Assembly: GCF_031760065.1 (NCBI RefSeq)
Contig: NZ_CP134500.1
Coordinates: 7,068,001-7,132,000 of the forward strand
DNA length: 64,000 nucleotides
Reading direction: 5' to 3'
Source of the DNA: Streptomyces durocortorensis
GTDB lineage: Bacteria; Actinomycetota; Actinomycetes; Streptomycetales; Streptomycetaceae
Part shown: one piece after another, positions 27,903-36,841 of the stretch
Position numbering within the stretch: the first letter of the stretch is position 1
How the letters are laid out: each line of letters opens with the position of its first letter
Notes under the pieces: generated by a model
The model's database searches: none
Seen by the model: the letters and a program-made list of their open reading frames with translations, nothing else
What the model was told of the DNA's origin: nothing
Made by a program: the position numbers and the translations under genes

Positions 27903-28331
27903 TCAGCCGGCCATGTCGGCCATCGCGACCACCTTGTCGATGCGCACCCGCACGACCAGTTCACCGGGCACCCCGTTGCGCCTGCCGAACTCCTCGGCGG
28001 CGTCGGCCCCCACGTAGCGGCCTGCGATCAGCGTCGCCCACCGCAGCAGTTCCGCGGGATCCTCGCTCAGCTCGGCACGGCCCTGTACCACGGCGAACGC
28101 GTACGGAGGCCGATCGTCGTCGACGCACAGGGCCAATCGTCCGTCGCGCGCGAGATTGCGGCCCTTCACGCTCCCCTTGCCGGTGTTGAAGACCACTGTG
28201 TCGCCGTCGAGCAGAAACCAGACGGGAGCGATATGCGGACTGCCGTCGGCCCGCACCGTCGAGATCTTCGCGGTGCGGGTGCCCTCCGAGAGGAAGGCCC
28301 GCCATTCTTCATCGGTCATGTGATGTGCCAT
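27903..28331 (-). CDS. PPOX-class F420-dependent oxidoreductase
   Basis: A 142-residue split-barrel flavin/F420-binding protein of the Rv1155-like PPOX class. Family stretches are TAKISTVRADGSPHIAPVWF (20-39), VFNTGKGSVKGRNLARDGR (about 51-70) and LALCVDDDRPPYAFAVVQG. Members bind F420 or flavin at a dimer interface and reduce small molecules or tetrapyrroles. It is inserted on the opposite strand between the CvnD-like and roadblock genes. Confidence 0.88.
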   Translation of the reverse strand: MAHHMTDEEWRAFLSEGTRTAKISTVRADGSPHIAPVWFLLDGDTVVFNTGKGSVKGRNLARDGRLALCVDDDRPPYAFAVVQGRAELSEDPAELLRWATLIAGRYVGADAAEEFGRRNGVPGELVVRVRIDKVVAMADMAG

Positions 28332-28470
28332 GCGCCCATCCTGAGCCCGCTGTCCGCTTGGCGCGAAGCGGCACCCCGGGCGGTGGGGGGCGCTTGCCCC
28401 TGCGGGACCCGTGCGCGAGGCTTACGCGCGTAGCGGGGTACGGGGAACGAAGGTACGGGGAGGACGAGCA

Positions 28471-28884
28471 GTGGCGCTTGACCGAGGACTTGACTGGCTC
28501 CTTGACGATCTGACCGGCAGGGTGCAACACATACGGCACGCCTTGGTGCTGTCGAACGACGGACTGGTCACCGGCGCCAGTACCGGGCTCGCCCGCGAGG
28601 ACGCGGAACACCTGGCGGCGGTCTCCTCCGGCCTCCACAGTCTGGCGCGCGGATCGGGACGCCACTTCCGGGCGGGCAGGGCCCGCCAGACGATGATCGA
28701 GTTCGACGAGGCACTGCTCTTCGTGACGGCGGCGGGGGACGGCAGCTGCCTGAGCGTGCTGACCGCGGCCGAGGCCGATGTCGGACAGGTCGCCTACGAG
28801 ATGACCCTCCTCGTCAACCGGGTCGGCGAACACCTCGGCGTCGCCGTGCGCCAGGGTGGACCGGAGGGCATCAGCCCCTTCTGA
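28471..28884 (+). CDS. Roadblock/LC7 domain protein (CvnB-like)
   Basis: A 137-residue roadblock/LC7 protein: LDWLLDDLTGRVQHIRHALV, then LSNDGLVTGASTGLAREDAE, the classic first helix and strand of the fold. In conservons such proteins partner with the GTPase and sensor kinase. The GTG at 28471 follows GGGGAGGAC. The CvnD-like GTPase gene ends about 600 bp upstream, and no DUF742 or kinase gene is in the window. It may act with that GTPase. Confidence 0.9.
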   Translation: MALDRGLDWLLDDLTGRVQHIRHALVLSNDGLVTGASTGLAREDAEHLAAVSSGLHSLARGSGRHFRAGRARQTMIEFDEALLFVTAAGDGSCLSVLTAAEADVGQVAYEMTLLVNRVGEHLGVAVRQGGPEGISPF

Positions 28885-28994
28885 GCTGCGCGTATCGCTG
28901 TCGGCGAGAAGTTATCCACAGGGTCGACGCGAGATGACTCCCTCGGGCTACCGTGATCACGGAGAGTATTCGAGCCGCACGGGGGAGGACGGTC

Positions 28995-30134
28995 ATGACG
29001 ATCAAGGAAGCGACCCGCGGGTATGGCGGGGCCGGCGGTGCGCTGGGCGAGGACGCGATCCGGCAGCACACCGGGCAGACCGCCGAACGGGGGTTGGACG
29101 CAGGCGCGTTGCCGCCGTGCGACACCCCGGCGGCGACGGTCGCCGCCGGGCGCGCGGCCCAGGAGCTGGGGCTCCGGCGGGCCGAGTTCGAGCTGGCGGT
29201 GCACCTGGGGCTGATCACTGTCGGCAGTGGGCCGGGAGGCGGGCGGCCCCGGGTGCATGAGAAGGAGATCGCGCGCCTGCGCGAGCAGCCGGGGTTCCCC
29301 GACGACCTGGCGGAACGGGTCCGGACGGTCGGCACCGCCGAAGGAGCCGACCTGCTCGGCATCGCTCCGGCCCGGTTCACCCGGCTGGCGCGCGCGGGCT
29401 GCGTCTCGCCGGTCACGTTCTATCTGAACCGGTATCGCGCGGTGGTCTGGCTCTACCTCGCCGACGAACTCGCCGCCCTGGCGCTCCGGGAGCCGGAGCT
29501 GCTCGCCGGGCGGACGCCGCTGGGGATGCGCTCGATGCTGGAGGCGGGTGCCGACTGGCGGGCGCGCAACTGGCGCTCGCAGCGCATCGACCGGCTGCTG
29601 TGCCGTACGGATGACGCGTGGGCGCGAGCGGCGGTCCAGGCATCGGCGCTTGACGCTGTGCAACTGGCGGAGGTGGTGGAGGACCCCTATGAACGGGGCT
29701 ATCTCGTACGGGTCCGGCCGGAGCCGGTCTTCGGGCGCCCGGCGTCCACGGCGGCCAGGGAAGCCATGGGGGAGTTGCTGCTGGCGGACGACCCCGACGA
29801 GCTCCTCTGGCGGCGGGTCAACCTGACTCTGGAGCTGGACCGGGCCCGCGAGGACCGGCCCGCACCACGTCCCGGAGACGGCGCAAGGCCTCGGACGACA
29901 CCGGTACGGGTACGGTCGCGGGCAGAGGCAGAGGCAGAGGCAGAGGCAGAGGCGCAGACGAAGGCGCAGGCACCGGTACGGGTAGTGGCACCGCCTCCCG
30001 CCCCGGCACGAGCAACGGCACAGACACCCACGCCCACACCACCACCTGGACCCGCACGGGCGGTGGTAACGCGAAGGCCATGCGGGAGGGGGCTGCTGGC
30101 CAGGTTGGGGTGGCGCGGCCGGGGCGCCGGATAA
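28995..30134 (+). CDS. DUF6397 family protein
   Basis: A 379-residue protein matching the Streptomyces DUF6397 type. About residues 45-290 are conserved-looking: AAQELGLRRAEFELAVHLG, then VRTVGTAEGADLLGIAPARF, FYLNRYRAVVWLYLADELAAL and RTDDAWARAA. The helix-rich N-terminal part resembles a DNA-binding winged helix, but this is not established. The C-terminal 90 residues are low complexity (Glu-Ala repeats, then Pro/Thr). ATG at 28995 after GGGGGAGG. Function unknown. Confidence 0.85.
   Translation: MTIKEATRGYGGAGGALGEDAIRQHTGQTAERGLDAGALPPCDTPAATVAAGRAAQELGLRRAEFELAVHLGLITVGSGPGGGRPRVHEKEIARLREQPGFPDDLAERVRTVGTAEGADLLGIAPARFTRLARAGCVSPVTFYLNRYRAVVWLYLADELAALALREPELLAGRTPLGMRSMLEAGADWRARNWRSQRIDRLLCRTDDAWARAAVQASALDAVQLAEVVEDPYERGYLVRVRPEPVFGRPASTAAREAMGELLLADDPDELLWRRVNLTLELDRAREDRPAPRPGDGARPRTTPVRVRSRAEAEAEAEAEAQTKAQAPVRVVAPPPAPARATAQTPTPTPPPGPARAVVTRRPCGRGLLARLGWRGRGAG
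29921..29950. repeat. Hexanucleotide microsatellite in the DUF6397 gene
   Basis: Five perfect GGCAGA units at 29921-29950, followed by a diverged one. They encode the Glu-Ala run (AEAEAEAEA) in the C-terminal tail. A six-base unit means slippage changes length without breaking the frame. Confidence 0.85.
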
Positions 30135-30173
30135 GTCCTCGCGAACGGCCCTCGGATCAGCCATGCTGTGCCG

Positions 30174-30662
30174 ATGTTGATCAGGGAAGCAACCCGCGAG
30201 GACTGGCCCGCCATCTGGCCGTTCTTTCATTCGATCATTGCCGCGGGCGAGACACTCACCTACCCGCTCGATCTCAGCAGGGAGGACGCCGAAGGCTGGT
30301 GGTATGTCGCGGCGCCGAGCCGCGTGGTCGTCGCCGTCGACGAGGCCGGGACAGTGCTCGGCACGGCGAAGATGAACCGCAATCACATGGGCAACGGTTC
30401 GCACATCGCCAGCGGCACCTATCTCGTCGATCCCGCGCACTCCGGCCGGGGCGTGGGGCGGGCGCTGTGCGACTACTCGGTGGCATGGGCTCGCGCCGAG
30501 GGCTACCGCGCGATGCAGTTCAACGCGGTGGTCGAGACCAACACCCACGCGGTCAAGCTGTACCGGTCGATTGGCTTCGATGTGATCGGCACCCTTCCGG
30601 AGGGCTTCAACCATCCGACCGAGGGCTATGTGGGACTGCACATCATGTACAAGGCCCTGTGA
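30174..30662 (+). CDS. GNAT family N-acetyltransferase
   Basis: A 162-residue GNAT. Acetyl-CoA binding motif A is visible as YLVDPAHSGRGVGRALCDYS (about 83-102, Q/RxxGxG/A type). The C-terminal EGYRAMQFNAVVETNTHAVKLYRSIGF is typical of the phosphinothricin acetyltransferase-like subgroup. The ATG at 30174 (MLIREATRED) is taken as start; a GTG two codons earlier is possible. The substrate amine is unknown. It is convergent with the histidine phosphatase gene, whose stop is 3 bases away. Confidence 0.88.
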   Translation: MLIREATREDWPAIWPFFHSIIAAGETLTYPLDLSREDAEGWWYVAAPSRVVVAVDEAGTVLGTAKMNRNHMGNGSHIASGTYLVDPAHSGRGVGRALCDYSVAWARAEGYRAMQFNAVVETNTHAVKLYRSIGFDVIGTLPEGFNHPTEGYVGLHIMYKAL

Positions 30663-30665
30663 CAG

Positions 30666-31358
30666 TCAGCTGCCGGGAGTCGGGAACGCCCGGCCCGCCG
30701 GACCGGCGCCCTCCGAGCCGTTCGCGGTGATCGGAGGGACGACCGTCCCAGCCCACGACAGGGCTGTCCAGCCGGTGCCGGGCGATCCTTCGACGACGAC
30801 CACGCCCGTGTTGTCCAGACGATGTTCGGCGGCGAACGCGACCGTCACGTTCCGGGCGCGGGCGGCGGTCCATACGCGGATCGCGGCGCCGTGACTGACG
30901 AGAGCCACGGTCCGGGGAGCGCCGGGTGCGCCGGCGGCCAGGGAGCTTGCTGCCTCGGCCACCACCGCGTCGAAGCGCGACAGGGCCTCGACGCCGTTCT
31001 CACCGCCGGGCATCCGGCGTGCGGTGTCCCCGGCGGACCAGGCGAAGGCGGTCGTCAGGTACTGCCGGGCCGCTGCCTCGTCGGCCCGCATCTCCAGATC
31101 GCCGGCCGAAAGTTCGCGGATGCCGTCCCGGATCAGTACGTCGAGGCCTTGCTCGTCGGCCAGGGGAGCGGCGGTGAGCTGCGTACGCGTCAAGGTGGAG
31201 GCGTACAGAGCGGCGATGTCCTCCCCGGCGAGAGCCCCTGGCAGGGCCGCGGCCTGACGCAGACCCAGATCGGTGAGACCGGGCCCGGGCCGCGCCGTGT
31301 CCAGAAAGTGGCCGAGGTTGGACGGTGTCTGGCCGTGGCGGATCAGCAGCAAGCGCAT
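30666..31358 (-). CDS. Histidine phosphatase (phosphoglycerate mutase-like) family protein
   Basis: A 230-residue protein opening with the RHG motif, LLLIRHGQTPSN (4-15); His8 is the phosphorylated residue. The partner acidic site lies near ELSAGDLEMR, and the second catalytic His is in VALVSHGAAIRV. Members hydrolyse phosphate from sugars, nucleotides or proteins. The start at 31358 places RHG at the N-terminus as in the family. The C-terminal 25 residues are an extra Gly/Ala/Pro tail. Confidence 0.88.
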   Translation of the reverse strand: MRLLLIRHGQTPSNLGHFLDTARPGPGLTDLGLRQAAALPGALAGEDIAALYASTLTRTQLTAAPLADEQGLDVLIRDGIRELSAGDLEMRADEAAARQYLTTAFAWSAGDTARRMPGGENGVEALSRFDAVVAEAASSLAAGAPGAPRTVALVSHGAAIRVWTAARARNVTVAFAAEHRLDNTGVVVVEGSPGTGWTALSWAGTVVPPITANGSEGAGPAGRAFPTPGS

Positions 31359-31605
31359 AGAAAGGGTCAGGCTCCAGGTCAAGGCGCGCAGGCGGAACAG
31401 AGGGCGTGTGTGAGCCACCCTCTCATTCGGCCACCGCCTGAGGGCAGCACGACGGGACGGCTGTCCGCCTTGTCAGAAGTAGCGGGCCTATGGCAGGAGT
31501 TGGTCCGGCGGAGAGATGTGCGGGGTGGCTGCGATCTCCCGGGGTGGGGGCAGTACTGTGCGCCCCACCGCCATTCGGGCGGAGATTCATCTGGAGGAAG
31601 AACCC

Positions 31606-32241
31606 ATGACCATACCCAGGAGATCGTGGCGTGGCGCGGGAGCTCTCGTGGCCGCTGCGGTCGTCGGTCTGACCGGAGGCGTCCTCTCCGCCGGTCCGGC
31701 CACGGCTCACACCCCCGCCTGGGCCGTGACCTGCTCCGAGGTGAGCATCGACCTCACCAACTACACGAGCGACGTCCCCAACACGGTGACGGTTTCGGTG
31801 GACGGCAAGGACCTGCTCCCCACGGAGACGTTCGGCAGTGAGTTCCACCGGAAGCTGACGCTTCCCGAGCACGACAAGCCGGTGACGGTCCGACTCGTCG
31901 TCAAGGACGCCGACGGCGACGGCGAGCACTCGATCGACAAGACGAAGACGGCCGCGGTGTGCGGGGAGAGCTCCGTGCCCACGCCGAGCGAGTCGACCCC
32001 GAGCGAGCCGGTGCCGTCGGAGACCGCGGTCACCGAGCCGCCCGCGCCCAGCGCCACGCCCAGCGCGGAGCCTTCGGAGTCCGCGCCCGCCGCGCCCGCC
32101 CCGAGCCCCGGCTCGCCGGACCTGGCCGAGACCGGTTCGTCGTCGGCGACGCCGGTCATCGGCGGCGCCGCTGTCGCGGTGCTGCTGGCCGGCGGCGGCA
32201 TCCTCTGGGCCGTCCGCAAGCGGCGCACCGACCAGAACTGA
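31606..32241 (+). CDS. Sortase-anchored (LAETG) surface protein
   Basis: A 211-residue secreted protein. The N-terminal signal peptide (RRSWRG, hydrophobic core, then AGPATAHTPA) is followed by a ~90-residue beta-rich domain with a Cys pair (VTCSEVS and AAVCGES). A Pro/Ser/Glu-rich stalk comes next, then the sorting signal: LAETG (173-177), a hydrophobic helix and RKRR tail. LAETG is the motif of class E sortases in actinobacteria, so the product should be cell-wall linked. Strong ribosome site CTGGAGGAAG. No sortase gene lies next to it. Confidence 0.88.
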   Translation: MTIPRRSWRGAGALVAAAVVGLTGGVLSAGPATAHTPAWAVTCSEVSIDLTNYTSDVPNTVTVSVDGKDLLPTETFGSEFHRKLTLPEHDKPVTVRLVVKDADGDGEHSIDKTKTAAVCGESSVPTPSESTPSEPVPSETAVTEPPAPSATPSAEPSESAPAAPAPSPGSPDLAETGSSSATPVIGGAAVAVLLAGGGILWAVRKRRTDQN

Positions 32242-32311
32242 CGCTCCGGCGTCCAAGGGGTGTGCCTCGCCGCGGAAGCGATACGGCACACCCCTCGTCC
32301 CGGCACGCCTT

Positions 32312-34447
32312 TCATCCTTGGCCGTTGGCCGTCGACGGGGGCGTGGTGGCCGCCGGAGGCGGGGGACCGATCTCGCACCAGACGGCCTTGCCCTCCCCGC
32401 GCGGCTCGATACCCCAGCGGGTGGCGACCGCGTCGAGCAGGAGCAGCCCCCGGCCCGAGGTCGAGGTCTCACCCGGTGTACGCCGCCGAGGCCAGGCGCT
32501 CGACCGGTCCTGGACCGACAACCGGATCCGCCGCACCGGTTCGGGCAGCACCTCCAGCGTCAGGACGGCCCCGCCCTCGGTGTGCAGCAGCACGTTCACC
32601 AGCAGCTCACCCGTGACCAGCTCCGCGTCGTCGGCGAACTCGGCCAGATGCCAGTCGGCGAGAGCCTCCCGCACGATCGCCCGGGCGTCCGAGAGGCCTT
32701 CGGGGTCCGCCTGATGGATGTACTGGTGGAGCCGGGGTGCGTGGGTCGACCCCACATCAGGACTCCGGCGCAGGACCAGGAGCGCCACGTCGTCCCCCGA
32801 CCCCCACCGTTCCCACAACCGCTCCGACAGATGATCGGCCAAGGCCTCCGCCCCCGCGGGCCCGGCGCTCACCTCGTTGCGCAGGGCGTCCACCCCGGTG
32901 TCGAGGTCGGCGCCGGGTTCCTCGACCAGGCCGTCGGTGTACAGCACGAAGGTCTCACCGGGCACCAGATCGAGCCGGGTCTCCGGGTACTCCTCGTCGT
33001 GGAGGTCCGTCGAGATGCCCAGCGGCAGGCCGCCGCGGACCTGCGGGCTGCCGACCCGGCCGTCCGTGTGCCGGATCAACGGACCGAGGTGTCCGGCCCG
33101 GACCACCCGTACCGCCCCGGACGCCAGGTCGACCTGGGCGTAGGTGCAGGTCGCGAAGCGGTCGGTATCCAGCTCGGCGAGAAAGCGGGAGGCCCGCGCC
33201 AGGACCGTGGCCGGCGGGTGCCCCTCGGCGGCGTACGCGCGAAGGGCGATGCGCAACTGGCCCATGATCGCGGCGGCGTGGGTGTCGTGCCCCTGCACGT
33301 CTCCCACCACCAGCCCGTAGCGGTTGTTGGGGAGGGTGATCACGTCGTACCAGTCCCCGCCGACCTGCCGACCGCTCCAAGCGGCGTGATAGCGCACCGC
33401 GATCTCGCCGCCCTCGACGTCCTGTATCCGGGGCGGGAGCATCGCGGACTGAAGCTGGGTGGCGAACTCCCGCTCCTCATCGAAGAGCATCGCCCGTTGC
33501 AGTGACTGGGCCACGATGGCGGCCAGGCCCAGGCACAGTATGCGCTCGTCCGCGTTGAAGACCGTGCGCTCCCGGTAGAAGAGGGCCAGTCCGCCCAGCG
33601 ACCGGGCCTGTGCCACCAGCGGAAGATACGCGGCAGCCCGGAACCTGAGCTTCCCCAGGTGTGGCTCCAGTTCCGGATACCGGCGGGCCAGTGCGGCAAG
33701 GGAGGTGATGAACCGGGGGCGGCCGCTGCGGATCGTGTCCGCGAGGGGCAGATCGCGGTCCAGATCGCCGGAGCCCAGCCCGTCCAGCACCTCCAGCGAC
33801 TCGCCGCTCAGCGCCACGATGTTCAGCGCGGAGTTCTCTACGAGCCCGAGCGCGAGTCCGTCCGCGCCGAGCCTGGCCAGCCCGCCGGGGCCGGTGAGCG
33901 CAGCTGTCACGTCGTCCACGGTCACGGCACGTGACATCGCGCTCGTTGTGCGTTCAACGATGTTGGTCTGGCGCTGCCGCCGCTTTTCCAGATCGAGCAC
34001 GAAGGCCGAATGGGTGACTTCCGCCGTCGCGTCCCGGACGACCCCCACGATCCGATGGGCCCTGCCGTCCTTCGAACGCAGGATGCGGGCCTGCACATGG
34101 GTCCACTGGATGGTCCCGTCGTCCAGCGGTACGCGGAAGTGGACGCTGTAGGAATTGCTGCCGCCGGTGATGGCCTCATCGATCGTGACGTCGAGCCGCG
34201 CCCGTTCCGCAGGCTCCAAGTGCTCCAGCAGGGTGCCCGGACGCGCGTCGAACGTCGCCGGATCCACACCGAACACCATCAGCCCGGCCTCGTCGATGTC
34301 CAGGGTCCGGGCGTCCAGATCCCAGTCGAAGCTGCCGGTCCGATTCATGGCAAGGCGTTCCGTCGGCCGGATCTCACCGTTGGTCTTCCGGTCGATCCGG
34401 CGGAGCGGAGAGGCTTCGGCGTCCTGCCGCCGTTCGTCGTCGGTCAT
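32312..34447 (-). CDS. PAS-GAF-PP2C (SpoIIE) phosphatase with ATPase domain
   Basis: A 711-residue multidomain regulator. PAS domain about 33-135 (SFDWDLDARTLDIDEAGLMV), GAF domain about 165-325, SpoIIE/PP2C phosphatase about 350-570 (VGGDWYDVITLP, VGDVQGHDTHAAA, VLYTDGLVEEPG), and HATPase_c at the C-terminus (GELLVNVLLHTEGG, SGRGLLLLDAVATRWG). Proteins of this plan act as phosphatase-kinase switches on anti-anti-sigma factors in Streptomyces. It has no membrane segment, so it would sense a cytoplasmic signal. It is divergent from the enoyl-CoA hydratase gene. Confidence 0.92.
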   Translation of the reverse strand: MTDDERRQDAEASPLRRIDRKTNGEIRPTERLAMNRTGSFDWDLDARTLDIDEAGLMVFGVDPATFDARPGTLLEHLEPAERARLDVTIDEAITGGSNSYSVHFRVPLDDGTIQWTHVQARILRSKDGRAHRIVGVVRDATAEVTHSAFVLDLEKRRQRQTNIVERTTSAMSRAVTVDDVTAALTGPGGLARLGADGLALGLVENSALNIVALSGESLEVLDGLGSGDLDRDLPLADTIRSGRPRFITSLAALARRYPELEPHLGKLRFRAAAYLPLVAQARSLGGLALFYRERTVFNADERILCLGLAAIVAQSLQRAMLFDEEREFATQLQSAMLPPRIQDVEGGEIAVRYHAAWSGRQVGGDWYDVITLPNNRYGLVVGDVQGHDTHAAAIMGQLRIALRAYAAEGHPPATVLARASRFLAELDTDRFATCTYAQVDLASGAVRVVRAGHLGPLIRHTDGRVGSPQVRGGLPLGISTDLHDEEYPETRLDLVPGETFVLYTDGLVEEPGADLDTGVDALRNEVSAGPAGAEALADHLSERLWERWGSGDDVALLVLRRSPDVGSTHAPRLHQYIHQADPEGLSDARAIVREALADWHLAEFADDAELVTGELLVNVLLHTEGGAVLTLEVLPEPVRRIRLSVQDRSSAWPRRRTPGETSTSGRGLLLLDAVATRWGIEPRGEGKAVWCEIGPPPPAATTPPSTANGQG

Positions 34448-34751
34448 TCCTGCTCCGGAGGTCGTCCGGCGGGGCCGTGCGTCGGTGCGCCCCGTAGGCC
34501 TCAATTGTCGAGCCGCTTCCACCGGAGTGCCACAGCGGCTCACGCTTTTGTTGCGCACTGCGCGTCTACGAGGTTCCCAGGGCGGACCCCCGGGTCTCCC
34601 GGCCCGGCGGGGCGTCGCAGAATGGCGGGCGAGGCCCGTCCGGAACCGGACACAGGACGGCCGCCCCAGGTGCCCCAGTCCGTGTGACCGGCGAGATGTC
34701 CAGATGACCAGGCGACCAGCTGGCCTGGCGACCAGTGAGCGGAGCGCATGC
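34448..34751. promoter_or_regulatory. Divergent promoter region with GGCGACCAG repeats
   Basis: This 304-bp gap separates the phosphatase and the enoyl-CoA hydratase starts. Just before the hydratase, GGCGACCAG occurs at 34711-34719 and 34727-34735 (16-bp period), around the palindrome CCAGCTGG (34716-34723). This could be an operator for that gene. No gene fits within the gap and promoter hexamers are not distinct. Confidence 0.4.
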
Positions 34752-35834
34752 ATGAACGATGAACGGCCCGTCCTGCTGGAGATGCACGGCCACTGCCTGC
34801 GCATCACCCTCAACCGCCCCCGGGCCCTCAACGCACTCAGCCACACCATGGTGGGGCTGCTCGACGAGGCCCTGGCCCGCGCTGAGCGGGACGACTCGGT
34901 GGTCTCCGTGGTGCTGGCCGGGGCGGGGGACCGGGGCTTGTGCGCGGGCGGCGACATCCGCGCTCTTCACGACGACGCGCGGGCCTCGGGCCGCGCGTCC
35001 CTGGCGTTCTGGCGCGACGAGTACCGCCTCAACGCCCGCATCGCCCGGTTTCCCAAGCCGTACGTCGCCCTGATGGACGGCATCGTGATGGGCGGCGGAG
35101 TCGGAGTGTCGGCCCATGCCGGAATCCGCGTCGTCACCGAACGCTCACGCGTCGCCATGCCCGAGACCGCCATCGGCTTCGTCCCTGATGTCGGCGGCAC
35201 CCGGCTGCTGGCCGCCGCACCCGGTGAACTCGGCACCCACCTCGCCCTCACCGGCCGGTCCGTCGGAGCGGACGACGCCCTCCTGTGCGGCCTCGCCGAC
35301 CACCACGTCCCGGCCCGGAACCTGCCGGCGCTGACCGAAGCCCTCGCCGCGACGGACACCGCCGCCGAGGTCGCCCGGGCTGTGGGCCAGTTCGCCACGG
35401 AGGCGCCCGCCGGTGAACTCGCCGCGCAGCGCGCCTGGATCGACGCCTGCTATGCCGCGGACACCGTCGAGGAGATCATCCGGCGGCTGCGGGACAGCGG
35501 TGTCCCCGAGGCGGCGGACACGGCGGCCGAACTCCTGACCAAGTCGCCTCTCGCGCTCAAGGTCACCATCGAGGCCGTCCGCCGGGCGGCCCGGCTGGAC
35601 AGCCTGGAGGCCGTCCTCGACCAAGAGTTCCGCGTGTCCAGCCGGGTCTTCGAACAGCCCGACTTCGTCGAGGGCATCCGGGCCAGGATCATCGACAAGG
35701 ATGGCAGCCCGCAGTGGAAGCCCGCGACCCTGGCCGAGGTCGACGAACAGCAGGTCGCCCGCTTCTTCACCCCCCTCGGCCCCGGCGAACAGGAACTCGG
35801 CCTGGCTTCCGGCTCCGCCGCCCCCACCCCGTAG
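34752..35834 (+). CDS. Enoyl-CoA hydratase/isomerase family, HIBYL-CoA hydrolase-like
   Basis: A 360-residue crotonase-fold protein, about 100 residues longer than simple enoyl-CoA hydratases and matching 3-hydroxyisobutyryl-CoA hydrolases of valine degradation. Key stretches are LNRPRALNALSHTMVG (18-33), oxyanion loop GLCAGGDIRAL (about 63-73), MDGIVMGGGVGVSAHA, and MPETAIGFVPDVGG with the catalytic Glu/Asp positions; the C-terminal extension has KSPLALKVT. Start ATG 34752. It is alone on this strand, with repeats in its promoter. Confidence 0.88.
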   Translation: MNDERPVLLEMHGHCLRITLNRPRALNALSHTMVGLLDEALARAERDDSVVSVVLAGAGDRGLCAGGDIRALHDDARASGRASLAFWRDEYRLNARIARFPKPYVALMDGIVMGGGVGVSAHAGIRVVTERSRVAMPETAIGFVPDVGGTRLLAAAPGELGTHLALTGRSVGADDALLCGLADHHVPARNLPALTEALAATDTAAEVARAVGQFATEAPAGELAAQRAWIDACYAADTVEEIIRRLRDSGVPEAADTAAELLTKSPLALKVTIEAVRRAARLDSLEAVLDQEFRVSSRVFEQPDFVEGIRARIIDKDGSPQWKPATLAEVDEQQVARFFTPLGPGEQELGLASGSAAPTP

Positions 35835-35837
35835 TGC

Positions 35838-36065
35838 CTATCTGTCGCTGCCGGACAGGCTCGGCTGCAACGCCCGCACGAGGGCGAACAGCTTGTCCTC
35901 ATTCCCCGTCAGCCCCGCACTGCGCAGCGCCTGGTCGGCCTCCCGCATCGGTGAGGTGAGCAAGGGCAGATACACCGGCGCGGCGTCCGCGTCCGCGAGC
36001 GCTGCCCGGGTGGCCTCCAGCAGGCGTACGTACGCCTGCGCCGCGGCCAGCTCGTCTTTGTCCAT
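35838..36065 (-). CDS. Small hypothetical protein (75 residues)
   Basis: A 75-residue helical, acidic protein (MDKDELAAAQAYVRLLEATR then AALADADAAPVYLPLL). No signal peptide or membrane segment. It sits tail to tail with the enoyl-CoA hydratase gene, 3 bases between stops. Codon bias is normal. I do not recognise the family; it resembles small conserved Streptomyces proteins of unknown role. Confidence 0.65.
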   Translation of the reverse strand: MDKDELAAAQAYVRLLEATRAALADADAAPVYLPLLTSPMREADQALRSAGLTGNEDKLFALVRALQPSLSGSDR

Positions 36066-36130
36066 CTCAGCATCCCCTCGTCAGAGCTGTCGGACCGTCA
36101 AGCATCTCCTATGGGTCTGACAACGCCCCC

Positions 36131-36625
36131 TCAAGCCTCGCCGCGCCCACCGGACAACCCGCCCGGGGGCTCGACCTCCAGGTATCGCCGCCTGCGGGGC
36201 CCTCGATACAGCAGCACCGTCCAGCCGAGCCGCCGCAACGCGGCCGCGCAACCGGCCAGGGCCTCCTCCTCGTCGTGCACAGCACCGCTTCTCGGCGGCC
36301 CGGCCCACTCGACCCGTACCGACCCAGCCGACTCGCCCTCCAGCACCCGGTACCCGGCCGCCACCCGGCGCCCTGACGCGTCGACCCCCGATGGAGCGGC
36401 CCCCGAACTCTCCAGGGCCAGGGCGACGGCCCGCACCGGACGTTTCCGTTCCCACAGCGCCGGTACGGCCTCAGGATCGGCCTCTCCGGTACCGGTGAGG
36501 CGACGGATCTGCAGCAGCCCCTGGAGCGCGGTCCGCACTGAAGCGGCCCGCCGCTCGGCGGACTCACCCGACGGCGGGCCGTCACCGGTCGCGGGCTCAA
36601 AACCGGTGCTGTCCTCGGTGTCCAT
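36131..36625 (-). CDS. Hypothetical protein (164 residues)
   Basis: A soluble 164-residue protein with a Gly/Ser/Glu-rich N-terminus and a mixed helix-strand C-terminus (AAALRRLGWTVLLYRGPRRR). The ATG at 36625 has GGGAGGGG just upstream. No motif for catalysis, DNA binding or export is visible. It lies upstream of the 75-residue gene on the same strand, about 65 bp away, and may share its transcript. Family not recognised. Confidence 0.65.
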   Translation of the reverse strand: MDTEDSTGFEPATGDGPPSGESAERRAASVRTALQGLLQIRRLTGTGEADPEAVPALWERKRPVRAVALALESSGAAPSGVDASGRRVAAGYRVLEGESAGSVRVEWAGPPRSGAVHDEEEALAGCAAALRRLGWTVLLYRGPRRRRYLEVEPPGGLSGGRGEA

Positions 36626-36841
36626 GCACCCCTCCCACCGCGTGATACGTACGCGCCAAGTGTGCCCGGGATCGGGCAGGTGGCCCGAGCCGATCGGCCT
36701 CCGGGAGGGCGTATGAACATGCACCGGGTTCGCCCCGGCCCCACCCCCTCATTAGAATCCTGTGTCCAGCCACCACAGCAACCACTGCCCCAGTTTCACT
36801 GCCGCACCTCCCGCAGCACCACCCAGCGAGGACCCGCAACC

